From contig NZ_NMUQ01000001.1 in NCBI RefSeq assembly GCF_002233675.1, positions 2,336,687-2,400,686 of the forward strand: a stretch of 64,000 nt of DNA. Direction: 5' to 3'. Made by a program: the position numbers and the translations under genes. Each line of letters opens with the position of its first letter. The first letter of the stretch is position 1. The notes beneath the pieces were generated by a model that did not search any database, was not told the origin of the DNA, and saw only the letters and a list, made by a program, of their open reading frames with translations. Shown in pieces: positions 26,290 to 35,069 of the stretch. Source of the DNA: Paenibacillus herberti (GTDB lineage: Bacteria; Bacillota; Bacilli; Paenibacillales; Paenibacillaceae).

Positions 26290-27156
26290 CTAACCTTTGA
26301 CGCCGCCTAGATGCAGTCCGCGAATAATGAAGCGCTGGAACAGCAGAAACACGACGATTGGCGGCAGCATGACCAGCGTCAGGATGGCGAATCTGATGTT
26401 AAGATTGAGCATTTTGGCCTGGATGACATACTTGTAAATGGCGGTCGACAGCGGGTAATGCGAGTCTTTATGCATGATCAGCGAAGGCCAAAACCAGTCG
26501 TTCCAAGCCGAGGCGAACACGAAAATCGCCAACGTTGCGAAGATCGGGAGAGAAAGCGGTACGGCAATTCGAATGAAACAGCTCAGCTCGGAGGCTCCGT
26601 CGATCCGCGCCGCCTCGAAAATTTCCATGCTGATGCCGTCAAAGAAGTTTTTGAGCAGCAGCAGGAAAAAGGCATTGGCGCCAGCCGGCAGCCAGAAAGC
26701 GAAAAATGAATCCAACAGGCCAAGATCCTTGAGATTGAGGAAGTTCGGAATCAGGTAGGTCGTCGGCGGAATGAACAGCGTAATCATGAAAAACATCTCG
26801 ATCGCACGCCGATAGGGCAAATTCAGCCGTGACAACGAGAAGGATGCGAGTCCGAGCACGATTATAGACATGAGCATATTGCCTCCGAAGATGAGCAGCG
26901 TATTACGCAGGAACAGCGGCAGCTCGATGTAGTTCCAAGCGGCGTCGAAGTTGCTCCAGTTCCAGCTTTGCGGCAGGAACTTCGGCGGGAACGAATTTAC
27001 CTCCGCATTGTCCTTCAACCCGTTGAGCATCGTCGTCAGCACAGGATAGATCATCGTAATCGACATCAGCAGCGCAATTGCGATCATGACGCTATATCCG
27101 ATGCGTGTTCTTTTACGTTTCAAGTCATATCCGGATAAAATACCTCGGTCCATCAT
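26290..27156 (-). CDS. Carbohydrate ABC transporter permease (MalG type)
   Basis: The 288-residue inner-membrane permease has six hydrophobic segments and the EAA loop EAARIDGASELSCFIRIAVP, which contacts the ATPase. It overlaps the MalF-type gene by ATGA and ends in the usual RGLHLGGVKG. Together with the gene at 27153 it forms the CUT1-type channel for the oligosaccharide bound by the protein at 24623. Confidence 0.93.
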   Translation of the reverse strand: MMDRGILSGYDLKRKRTRIGYSVMIAIALLMSITMIYPVLTTMLNGLKDNAEVNSFPPKFLPQSWNWSNFDAAWNYIELPLFLRNTLLIFGGNMLMSIIVLGLASFSLSRLNLPYRRAIEMFFMITLFIPPTTYLIPNFLNLKDLGLLDSFFAFWLPAGANAFFLLLLKNFFDGISMEIFEAARIDGASELSCFIRIAVPLSLPIFATLAIFVFASAWNDWFWPSLIMHKDSHYPLSTAIYKYVIQAKMLNLNIRFAILTLVMLPPIVVFLLFQRFIIRGLHLGGVKG

Positions 27157-28097
27157 GCGGCGTCCCCTCCCTTCCGATCGAGCCGAAAGTGTAGCATTGC
27201 CAGCACACCAAGCACGAGGAACATGAGCACACCCATTGCGGATGCGGTTCCCATGTCCAACCTCGTCGTTGCGTACTTAACGATAAGCAGCGCGTAGGTG
27301 AGCGTGGCGTTCATCGGCCCTCCGTCCAGCAGTGCCAATTGGGACTGGTACGCCTGTGACGTACCGATTATTTGCAGCACGAGCATGAGCAGGATCAAGC
27401 TGCGCAGCGATGGTAGCGTAATATGCCTGATGCGCTGCCAAATGCCTGCCCCGTCGATCTCGGCCGCTTCATACCAATCGCGCGGAATACTGAGCACGGC
27501 CGCAAGATAGAGCAGCATCGCCGAACCGAATTGCTGCCAGGTTTCCATGAAGACAAGCGAGATCATCGACCAACTGGTATCACTCAGAAAGCTGATACCC
27601 TCTCCTCCCCACAGGGAAGTGATGCTGGCGTTGATGGGACCAACCGGATCGTACAGCCAGCGCCACAGCCCGTAGAGCACCACGACCGGGATGACGTTTG
27701 GCAAATAGGCGGCTACGCGAAAAACACCCTGGAATCGCTTGATTTCAGAGATGGCAATCGCGAACACAATCGGCACCCAGAATCCTATGATCAAACAAAG
27801 AAACATGTAGTAAAGCGTGTTCTTGATCGCGATTCGCACATCGGGATCGGCCAGTACTGTGCGGTAATTGTCCAGTCCCGTAAACTTGTTGCCGTTCACG
27901 AAGTCAATGCTGTAGAAGCTGTACACGAACCCTTTCATAATGGGCAGCCATAAAAACAGCAAGAAAATAGCCGCAGCCGGCAGCAAGAAGGCCAGGCTCC
28001 AGCCGTATTTGCGCAGTAAAACCTGCGGTCTTGACCGCCGTGCGGCGGCTTGCGGCCCTATGGGCACGCTCGTTGTCGATTTGGTCAATGGATTCAT
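27153..28097 (-). CDS. Carbohydrate ABC transporter permease (MalF type)
   Basis: The 314-residue permease has a cytoplasmic N-terminus of about 30 residues, six membrane segments and the EAA loop EAAEIDGAGIWQRIRHITLP. Periplasmic-side motifs such as FTGLDNYRTVLADPDV are typical of the LplB/UgpA group of CUT1 permeases. It is 100 bases downstream of the response regulator, with only a weak RBS, and coupled by overlap to its partner permease. Confidence 0.93.
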   Translation of the reverse strand: MNPLTKSTTSVPIGPQAAARRSRPQVLLRKYGWSLAFLLPAAAIFLLFLWLPIMKGFVYSFYSIDFVNGNKFTGLDNYRTVLADPDVRIAIKNTLYYMFLCLIIGFWVPIVFAIAISEIKRFQGVFRVAAYLPNVIPVVVLYGLWRWLYDPVGPINASITSLWGGEGISFLSDTSWSMISLVFMETWQQFGSAMLLYLAAVLSIPRDWYEAAEIDGAGIWQRIRHITLPSLRSLILLMLVLQIIGTSQAYQSQLALLDGGPMNATLTYALLIVKYATTRLDMGTASAMGVLMFLVLGVLAMLHFRLDRKGGDAA

Positions 28098-28197
28098 ACC
28101 CTTCGCCTCGCTTTGTCATGAAGCCTCTCGCTATCTTCATTTTAGAGATGCTAACGCGAAGGGAACAGGTGCATATCTATGCGAATTGGGTGTATTC

Positions 28198-29544
28198 TTA
28201 CTTGGCTGGATGTTCTTTTTTAAGCTCGCTGGGGCTGTACCCATAGTACTTTTTGAAAATTTTGCTGAAATGCTCCGGCGACTCATAGCCGACGCGCTCT
28301 GCCACCTCATAACGACGAAGATCCGTCGTCAACAGCAGCCGCCGTCCTTCTTCCATCCGCAGCTTGATGACATATTCCCACAGATTGTACCCTGTATTTT
28401 TCTTAAATAAGTAGCTGAGATAGTTCGGACTGACATGATTCCGCTGAGATACTTCATGCAGCGTCAGCCCCTTCTGGGCATAATGCTCCTCGATGTACTG
28501 TCGCGATCTCTCTACGATCCGGTTGTTCTGAGCGAAGGCCTCTTCTTCCCCTGCCTCTTCGCCCGGTTGGCTCCAGCTGAAGTCACCGTAATAAAATACT
28601 TTTTGGCCGGGATGTCGGTTAGACCATTCTAAAGCGCGCTGCGATTGGTTGGCCAGCAGGTGGATAAACTCCGGTCCTCTGGCGATTTGGCTGATCCCGA
28701 TGAGTGTAGGCAGGCGCAGAAAACCAGCGGCATGATGGTGAAGGCTCCGACCGATCATATCGAGCTGATTGATTTTGCTAACTGTGCTGTCATCATACCG
28801 TTCCTCGCTCCACCCGATCAGCAATCCAATCTCCCAATTCGGCAGCGTGAACGGCAGCGGACTCCAATCCTGATCCAGCAGCTCGCTCGCCATATTCATC
28901 AGAGCATAGGCCAGCAGATCTTTATCCTTCGGCGGCAATAGTTCTCCCTCTCGGGTGCTGAAGTCAGTCCCAATGCGGATCATCGCAAAATAAGGCCCTG
29001 CCCCCTCCAAACCTGCTGCCGAGGCGAGCTGCTGCGCCTCCCCCGGGGAAGCCGGGGCGCCAGCCATTAGCGCGGTCATGGCCTGCCCGCGCTGCGTGTC
29101 CGGAGCGCGAAGCGCAAAACGACCCCCCATGCTCGCGGCATAATCGGGCTTGCCGGATGCCGGCTTCTCGGCCTGCATTTGCAGCAAGGCGTTGCGCACA
29201 GAATCCAGCAGCTGCGCACTGTTGAGCGGCTTGATCAAATAATCGCGGGCGCCAAGCCGCATAGCCATCTGCGCGTATTGGAATGTTTCATGCGCGGAGA
29301 TGACAATCGTCTGCACCCATGGTTTGATGAGGCGCGCCTGATGCATTAGCTCGATACCGTTCATGCCGGGCATGCCGATATCGGTTATCATCAGGTCGAC
29401 CTCTTCCATGCGAAGATAGTCGAGCGCCTCAAAACCCGTATGCGCCATATGTATATCCGCTATGCCTAGTCCCGCACCTGCGAGCAGACTGGACAGCCCC
29501 CTGCAAATAAGCGGCTCGTCATCAACAATCAAAATTCGATGCAT
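28198..29544 (-). CDS. YesN-family response regulator (REC + AraC HTH)
   Basis: The 448-residue regulator has a receiver domain with phospho-acceptor Asp about residue 55 (ITDIGMP) and conserved lysine (LIKPL), a variable middle, and a C-terminal AraC helix-turn-helix pair (VSPNYLSYLFKKNTG, YESPEHFSKIFKKYYGYSP). It lies 4 bases after the kinase gene. It should activate the permease, binding protein and enzyme genes that follow when the kinase senses the glycan. Confidence 0.92.
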   Translation of the reverse strand: MHRILIVDDEPLICRGLSSLLAGAGLGIADIHMAHTGFEALDYLRMEEVDLMITDIGMPGMNGIELMHQARLIKPWVQTIVISAHETFQYAQMAMRLGARDYLIKPLNSAQLLDSVRNALLQMQAEKPASGKPDYAASMGGRFALRAPDTQRGQAMTALMAGAPASPGEAQQLASAAGLEGAGPYFAMIRIGTDFSTREGELLPPKDKDLLAYALMNMASELLDQDWSPLPFTLPNWEIGLLIGWSEERYDDSTVSKINQLDMIGRSLHHHAAGFLRLPTLIGISQIARGPEFIHLLANQSQRALEWSNRHPGQKVFYYGDFSWSQPGEEAGEEEAFAQNNRIVERSRQYIEEHYAQKGLTLHEVSQRNHVSPNYLSYLFKKNTGYNLWEYVIKLRMEEGRRLLLTTDLRRYEVAERVGYESPEHFSKIFKKYYGYSPSELKKEHPAK

Positions 29545-29548
29545 CGGA

Positions 29549-31480
29549 TTATTCCCCTCTCCTGTCTGATGCTGATGCTGATGCTGTTGATGCTGCTAAT
29601 GCTGATGCTGATGCTGCTTCGCTTAAGGCTGATTCTCCTGTCCGCCATGGCAGCAGTAAGCTCACAACAGTCCCGCCTTCCGGCCGCGGGCCAATCGTAA
29701 GGCCGTAGGGATGGCCGAACTGTAGTCGGATGCGCTGGTCGATGTTGCGGATGCCGTATCCGATCGCTGGCGACTGATCCGGCTCGCCGAGCCAGCGCTG
29801 GATCGCCCCGTAATCGACGGTTTTATAACCGTTATCCGCTACCGTGATGACGATACGCCCGGTATCATCGACGCGGATGAGATCGCGCCACTGGCCGCTA
29901 TAGCCATGAGGGCCGTCACCAATGTCGTAGCGCCGCACGGTGATAACGATTTCTCCGTCCTCGCCCATATGTTTGATGCCGTGGATGATCGCGTTTTCAA
30001 TTAACGGCTGCAGCGTAATTTTGGGAATCAAGGAGCTCCCGAGCTCCTCAGGAATATCCCATAATACGCGAAGCTCGGCTTCGTACCGGCGCCGCTGCAG
30101 CGCCACATATGCGGCGGCATGCTCGCATTCCTCCGCGAGCGTGATCAGCTCGCGCCCGCGGCTCAGGCTGATTTTCATCAGCTTGGACAGATCCTTAATC
30201 ATTTCCGCGGATTCCGTATGGCCTTCCAGCGAGCTTTTCCAATAAATGCTCTCCAGTGTATTGTAAAGCAGATGAGGATTAATCTGATGGTACAAAATCT
30301 GCAGCTGCGCCTCCTTCTGCCTAATATCCGCTTGATACTTATCCTCGATAAGACTATTCAGCCTGCGCGCCATGCCGTAAACAACGGAAATAAGTACACC
30401 CACCTCGTCGCTGCGTGACTGGCCGGGCGTCTCCGGTACACGCTTACCCGGTTCATATTTGCGTGCAAACATGGAAAGCCGCTGCAACGGCGTCATGAGC
30501 GAGCGCCAAAAATAAATCATCAGGATACAACCGAGTGCGATGTAAACGGCAGAAATGAGGAGAATGACGTTTTTGAGTTCGTTCTGCTGATGGAGCATCG
30601 ATTGGACAGGAATTTCATAAACGAGTCGAAGATGAAGGCTGTTCTCTCCACTGATCACATAAATTCGATCTCCAGCAATATGGTGGAAGGGTTTATCCAA
30701 GCTTGCCTCTTTCGCAAGCGGTCCCAGCTCCGTCGGCAGCTCCAGGCTCGTGCCAAGTCGATCCGACATCGTGCTGCTCATAATCTTAGCTTGAGAGTCG
30801 ATCAGGCTGATGACGCTCCCCGGAAGATTAACCGACTTCATGGAATTGACCACTTTTCCCTCCAGCTTATAGGCCACGAGCACACCGATAACGCCGCTGC
30901 CTTCATTGATATTGTTAACTGCACGAACATAGGTCAGCGTCTTTTCCCTTGTGAAAGCGGCGCTGTTGTCGATGACCTGCACAAAACCTTGCCCTTTGCT
31001 GCGGACCGCTTTGTCGTACCAGTCCGGCTTTGTATCATCGGTCAGGAAGTAAACGCCGTTTTGCGTCATTTGGATCGAGGGGGCAAAATAAAATTCATTC
31101 GAAGGGTCGTACACATACAGCGAGTAGTAAATTGGCGTCTCCCCGTCCGTACCGGTGGAGTACGCGCGGAGCAGCTTATCCATCTCGGCGTATTTCTTGA
31201 CACGATCAAGTACCGGTTCGGTGCCGCCTGGCACGATCCGTTGGCTAACTGGATTTTGGATGATCGTTGTGGTGATTTTTTTGATATTGTCCATTTCCCG
31301 ATTGATCATCAGCAGATTCTGCTTGTTTAGCTCGGCGTAAGCTCCGGTTATATTCCCCTTCATGATGTTTTCCGCTTTCATGTTGCCATAGGCGAACAGC
31401 GCCAATATCGGAATCGCCATAATTAAAAACAGCATAATCAACTGAAGCTTGACGCTTAGCTTTGTAAGCGGATTCATCAT
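29549..31480 (-). CDS. YesM-family sensor histidine kinase
   Basis: The 643-residue kinase has a membrane segment near residues 12-32, an extracellular dCache-like sensor (about 35-300), a second membrane segment, HAMP, and a His_kinase module with the phospho-acceptor near residue 403 (INPHLLYNTLES), then HATPase with NAIIHGIKH. The start at 31480 has GGAGG 10 bases upstream; the longer frame from 31543 lacks an RBS. After the kinase core comes a non-conserved Ala/Ser tail of about 22 residues encoded by a run of GCATCA-type hexamers (29561-29625). It heads the regulator-permease-binding protein locus. Confidence 0.92.
   Translation of the reverse strand: MMNPLTKLSVKLQLIMLFLIMAIPILALFAYGNMKAENIMKGNITGAYAELNKQNLLMINREMDNIKKITTTIIQNPVSQRIVPGGTEPVLDRVKKYAEMDKLLRAYSTGTDGETPIYYSLYVYDPSNEFYFAPSIQMTQNGVYFLTDDTKPDWYDKAVRSKGQGFVQVIDNSAAFTREKTLTYVRAVNNINEGSGVIGVLVAYKLEGKVVNSMKSVNLPGSVISLIDSQAKIMSSTMSDRLGTSLELPTELGPLAKEASLDKPFHHIAGDRIYVISGENSLHLRLVYEIPVQSMLHQQNELKNVILLISAVYIALGCILMIYFWRSLMTPLQRLSMFARKYEPGKRVPETPGQSRSDEVGVLISVVYGMARRLNSLIEDKYQADIRQKEAQLQILYHQINPHLLYNTLESIYWKSSLEGHTESAEMIKDLSKLMKISLSRGRELITLAEECEHAAAYVALQRRRYEAELRVLWDIPEELGSSLIPKITLQPLIENAIIHGIKHMGEDGEIVITVRRYDIGDGPHGYSGQWRDLIRVDDTGRIVITVADNGYKTVDYGAIQRWLGEPDQSPAIGYGIRNIDQRIRLQFGHPYGLTIGPRPEGGTVVSLLLPWRTGESALSEAASASALAASTASASASDRRGE
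29561..29625 (-). repeat. Hexanucleotide/trinucleotide repeat at the end of the kinase gene
   Basis: Runs of GATGCT (plus strand) repeat about ten times with minor interruptions and encode the Ala/Ser tail of the kinase. Slippage by 3 or 6 bases would keep the frame. Confidence 0.8.
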
Positions 31481-31656
31481 CGATGGCCGGCCTCCGTAAG
31501 CTGGGATAACCCCGATTATGATACGAAGCGGATCGAAATTCAATCCTGAAAATAATAATATGGTGCAAGTAAGGGGCAGATTTCTGGTTAATAAATCTTA
31601 CATCTACATATGCTAACGGTTAAAAGACCGAAGAGCACACAAAGGAGTGGACCATT

Positions 31657-32451
31657 CTGGATACTGCTGTATTACTTGAGTATGCATGGGTTTTGGTTGT
31701 TCTGATTGGACTTGAAGGCATTCTCGCTGCAGACAATGCGCTCGTCATTTCCATCATGGTCAAACATTTGCCGGAAAAAGAACGCAAAAAGGCGCTGTTC
31801 TATGGCCTTGCCGGTGCATTTGTATTCCGTTTTGCCTCGTTGTTCATCATCTCCTTCCTTGCGGATGTCTGGTACATACAGGCGCTCGGAGCAGCTTATC
31901 TGTTGTTCATCGCAATCAATCACATGGCGAGGCGTTTGTTTGTCAAAAAGAAAAAGCATATGAAGGAAGCCGAGAAAAAGCAGGAAAACTTCTGGGTCAC
32001 CGTGCTTAAAGTTGAACTGGCTGATCTCGCGTTTGCCATTGACGCTATCTTGGCGGCAGTAGCGCTCGCTATTACACTTCCTGCTACGTCTTTACCGCGA
32101 ATCGGCGGACTCGACGGAGGACAATTCGGCGTTATCCTCGCGGGCGGGATTATCGGCTTGGTCATTATGCGTTTTGCCGCGTCTTACTTCGGCCGATTGC
32201 TGGAACAACGTCCCGGTCTGGAAACAGCTGCTTTTGCCATCGTCGGCTGGGTCGGGATCAAGCTAGCCGTGTACACGTTATCCCATCCGGATATCGGCGT
32301 TCTCGCCAAAACCTTCCCTAAGAGCACGGGATGGAAAATCATCTTCTGGGGAGTTCTCATCCTGATCGCAGTCTGCGGCTGGTTCTTGTCAAAGGAGAAA
32401 ATGCCTCCGAACAAACCGGAAGCAGGTCCGAAAGAGATCGGAACCGTGTAA
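31657..32451 (+). CDS. TerC family membrane protein with non-canonical start
   Basis: The protein is about 264 residues with around seven membrane segments. The TerC acidic motifs LEGILAADNALV and LADLAFAIDAILAA are both present. Members of this group (YkoY/YceF/MeeF-like) export manganese or metallate extracellular enzymes. The frame has no ATG, GTG or TTG where homologues begin. A strong AAAGGAG at 31641-31647 is 9 bases before a CTG (31657) that would give L/M-DTAVLLEYAW, which matches the usual N-terminus; ATT at 31654 is also possible. The next TTG (31693) would delete half of the first membrane segment. I infer the CTG or ATT start. Confidence 0.85.
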   Translation: MDTAVLLEYAWVLVVLIGLEGILAADNALVISIMVKHLPEKERKKALFYGLAGAFVFRFASLFIISFLADVWYIQALGAAYLLFIAINHMARRLFVKKKKHMKEAEKKQENFWVTVLKVELADLAFAIDAILAAVALAITLPATSLPRIGGLDGGQFGVILAGGIIGLVIMRFAASYFGRLLEQRPGLETAAFAIVGWVGIKLAVYTLSHPDIGVLAKTFPKSTGWKIIFWGVLILIAVCGWFLSKEKMPPNKPEAGPKEIGTV

Positions 32452-32523
32452 TACGGTTCGGAGTTGGATAGTCAGCTGAACCGGCTGAACTAGCGGAACT
32501 GGCAACTTCTTGGCAACATTAAT

Positions 32524-32570
32524 AAGGGATACCTCTAAAGCCTATGGCTTTTGGGGCATCCCTTTTTTTG
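32524..32570 (+). terminator. Terminator of the TerC gene
   Basis: A long bulged stem (AAGGGAT...GGC pairing with GCC-like arms to ATCCCTT) ends in TTTTTTT on the plus strand, about 70 bases after the stop. Confidence 0.8.
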
Positions 32571-32645
32571 ATTTTTTCACCACATCCCAACATTCATCGC
32601 GACAATTAGTCATCCGTTACGATGCATAGTGGGATGGCTGTTGGA

Positions 32646-33908
32646 TCAGCTGTCGTTCCGTTTGTCGGGATGGCTGCCGTTACGGCTGTCAGTTAGCGTA
32701 TCCTCAACAGACTGCCTCAACATAATTAGCGGCTGCCAACCAAGCTCACGCAACGCGGATGAATCCGTCGGTAGAGGCGAAACGGCGTGACTTTCACCGA
32801 TTTCCAGTTGTAGTGGCACTGTGGAAAGCTCCACATAAAGCTCAGCCAGTTCGCCAAGTGACGTCATTCGGCCGCTCGCCATCGCATAACTGCGCCCCGG
32901 AATGCCACGCTCCAGCAAAGTTTCGTAAGCACGTACAGCGTCCCGTACATCGAGGAAATCACGCTGCTCCGTAGCAGAGGACAAGCGAAAAACCGGCGAT
33001 GGCTGCGATCCTGAGATGGCAGCCCCCTCACAGCTCGCTGCATATCGCGCCAACAGTCGGATAAGTCCAGTAGAAGGACCCGGCCCCACCAGATTTGACG
33101 GTACGGCAACGATAACTTCCATGCCATACATGGCATGCCAGCTAAGAGCAGCAGCAGCCTGCAGCGATTTGCTTAGGCTGTAAGGATGCGGCGGACTCAG
33201 CGCCTCTCCTTCTCGCAAAGCGGAGCCAAGCATGGAGCCGGCCACAATGATTCGGCAAGGATGGTCAGCAGCTCGCACCGCTTCCAGCAAACGCAGTGTA
33301 CCCATAACATTAACTTCGATATAACCAGTCGGATCAGTCCAGGAAGGCGCTGCCGCATTAAGCCCAGCCAGATGCAGAATGGCATCCGGCCGGATGCGAG
33401 CGATCAGTTGCCGCAAAGAATCGCCGCCGCTGCCGGAAAGATCACAGGGCTCGATTGACACATGGCCAGGTGCTCTAGCTTCGCTGAACCGCTCTGGGGC
33501 AAGACCGGACTTGACGCCAGATTCTGCAGCTTTGCTAAACCAAGCTGGGGCTGAGCCAGACTTGGCCCAGAATGGTTGGGAGCCGGGCCTCACCCCGGCT
33601 ACAACCTCCCAACCAGCCGCAGCAAAGTGGCTCACCGCGTGGCTGCCACAAAAACCATTTGCGCCTGTTATAAACAGACGGCCGACTGCCTTAGGTATCG
33701 TAATCGCATCACACTCTACTTTTATAGACTCGCTGAACTGCTCCGCTCCCACTACCTTCGCGGACTCGCTTGACCTCGTTGTCCCCTCTGTCTCTGCCGC
33801 TTCGCCTAACTGCATTGTCCCTCTGAGCTCCATCGGCTCCTCTGATCTCGTTGAATCGCCGTACTTTGTAACATCTTCACTTGCTTCCGACTCCCCACTC
33901 CATCTCAT
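32646..33908 (-). CDS. Extended SDR NAD-dependent epimerase/reductase (GDP-6-deoxymannose reductase-like)
   Basis: The 420-residue protein begins with about 75 residues of Ser/Glu/Thr-rich low complexity, then a Rossmann domain (TGANGFCGSHA), the catalytic YxxxK as Y-S-L-S-K and a C-terminal substrate domain ending ALRELGWQP. It most resembles Rmd-type reductases making deoxyhexoses. A second oddity is an insertion between strands 2 and 3 containing two copies of SGxAPxxFSxA. The start at 33908 has AAGGAGG 7 bases upstream; the longer frame to 33941 overlaps the RBS. It follows the polysaccharide cluster across a 327-base gap with a terminator, so it is probably transcribed separately. Confidence 0.8.
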   Translation of the reverse strand: MRWSGESEASEDVTKYGDSTRSEEPMELRGTMQLGEAAETEGTTRSSESAKVVGAEQFSESIKVECDAITIPKAVGRLFITGANGFCGSHAVSHFAAAGWEVVAGVRPGSQPFWAKSGSAPAWFSKAAESGVKSGLAPERFSEARAPGHVSIEPCDLSGSGGDSLRQLIARIRPDAILHLAGLNAAAPSWTDPTGYIEVNVMGTLRLLEAVRAADHPCRIIVAGSMLGSALREGEALSPPHPYSLSKSLQAAAALSWHAMYGMEVIVAVPSNLVGPGPSTGLIRLLARYAASCEGAAISGSQPSPVFRLSSATEQRDFLDVRDAVRAYETLLERGIPGRSYAMASGRMTSLGELAELYVELSTVPLQLEIGESHAVSPLPTDSSALRELGWQPLIMLRQSVEDTLTDSRNGSHPDKRNDS

Positions 33909-34088
33909 CGCCAATCCTCCTTGCAGAGCCGCATTCCCCACTGTTTTTGACCTCTTTTTCTCAGCTAACGATACTAGGATTCGTTACATTTTGTGAAGGC
34001 TTGTTTTGCTGCTTCTAAGCTCCAGAGGATTCGTTAGCGGGACGTCGAGGTGCGTAGCGGGACACAAGCCTGACTGCAGGTCTAGACG

Positions 34089-34124
34089 AAAAAAAATAAG
34101 GGCAGCTTATGGCCCCGCCCTTTT
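34089..34124 (-). terminator. Terminator of the glycan cluster
   Basis: AAGGGC pairs with GCCCTT across a GC-rich loop and is followed on the minus strand by ATTTTTTTT. The remainder of the 33909-34235 gap contains two copies of a GGATTCGTTA-like sequence (about 33973 and 34025) and no gene I can support. Confidence 0.75.
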
Positions 34125-34235
34125 GAAAATAAATAGCAACAAGTGCTTCGGATAGCTTGCGACGATGCCCAGACCTCGCGCGTGCCCAGCCGTATGTGAT
34201 GCAGCAACGAGGAGCAGGGCGAGATAAGCCGAACT

Positions 34236-35069
34236 TTAACCCTTCCTGCCTTGCTCCCAGGCGGCAAGCTCTTGCACCATCGCCGGAATGCTCGGCGCTT
34301 GGTAATCCCAGTCGCGGCGCACAGCACTCAGCGTCCGGTCGATCATCGGCTCATGGGCTGCCACAATCGAGATGTCGTCCCGACCGTATGCTTCCTTGAA
34401 CCATTCCAGCAGGTCTAGCTTGCTTGCCGGGGCAGCCGCGAGCAAATGCACGAGACCACCGATGTCCGCGCGCCCCGCCGCGAATTCCACCGCTTTGGCC
34501 AGCTCTAGCGTCGTGACACCGTTCCAGTACACGTGACTGTAACCTGATACCTCGCCCCTTTGGCCGAGAAACCATTGCAGCAGGCCGATTCCTTTGGGAC
34601 TACGATCGGGGCCGATAATCGATGTACGAATCGTCAAATGCTGTGGATCGCGCACCTCGCCGAGTGCCTTGGAGCGGGCGTACACCGTAACGCCATCAGG
34701 CGGATCAAGCTCCGTATAACCACCACGCTCGCCGAGGAACACGCAGTCCGAGCTGATGTGGATAAGTCGCGCGCCGATTTCGGATGCCGAAAAAGCGAGC
34801 CAATGCGGAAGCAGGCCGTTGACCTGATAAGCCTCAAGTGGATGTTCCTCGGCATCTTGGTTCAGCTTGCCGATGCAGTTGACGATCAACTCCGGCTTCG
34901 CTTCCCCAATCAGTCGTCGCACCGCCTCCAGGTCGGAGGCGTCGAGCGGCAGAGAATCTTCCCTGCCGTCGCGCGTCGTCCAGGCAAGCTCGAAGTTCTC
35001 ATGCCCGCGAAAATAACCCACCATCATGGAACCTGCCATCCCGCCTCCTCCCAGGATGAGCAGCTTCAT
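34236..35069 (-). CDS. RmlD-family NDP-4-keto-sugar reductase
   Basis: The 277-residue SDR has an N-terminal nucleotide loop (LILGGGGMAGSMM), VNCIGKLNQDAEEHP and the substrate-domain segments HISSDCVFLG and YARSKALGE (YxxxK) of dTDP-4-dehydrorhamnose reductases. It overlaps the dehydratase gene by ATGA. In pathways with a UDP-GlcNAc 4,6-dehydratase/5-epimerase and a 2-epimerase, the reductase of this type (WbvR-like) gives UDP-2-acetamido-2,6-dideoxy-L-mannose (RhaNAc). It lacks the C-terminal cupin domain of CapF, so I favour the L-QuiNAc branch over L-FucNAc. This is inference. Confidence 0.82.
   Translation of the reverse strand: MKLLILGGGGMAGSMMVGYFRGHENFELAWTTRDGREDSLPLDASDLEAVRRLIGEAKPELIVNCIGKLNQDAEEHPLEAYQVNGLLPHWLAFSASEIGARLIHISSDCVFLGERGGYTELDPPDGVTVYARSKALGEVRDPQHLTIRTSIIGPDRSPKGIGLLQWFLGQRGEVSGYSHVYWNGVTTLELAKAVEFAAGRADIGGLVHLLAAAPASKLDLLEWFKEAYGRDDISIVAAHEPMIDRTLSAVRRDWDYQAPSIPAMVQELAAWEQGRKG

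Noticed and set aside
30590-31330. 246-codon plus-strand frame
   Set aside because: It is antisense to the YesM kinase and has no RBS or family resemblance.
31544-31650. yybP-ykoY manganese riboswitch before the TerC gene
   Set aside because: This riboswitch often precedes such genes, but I could not find its conserved loops in the leader. A covariance-model search would settle it.
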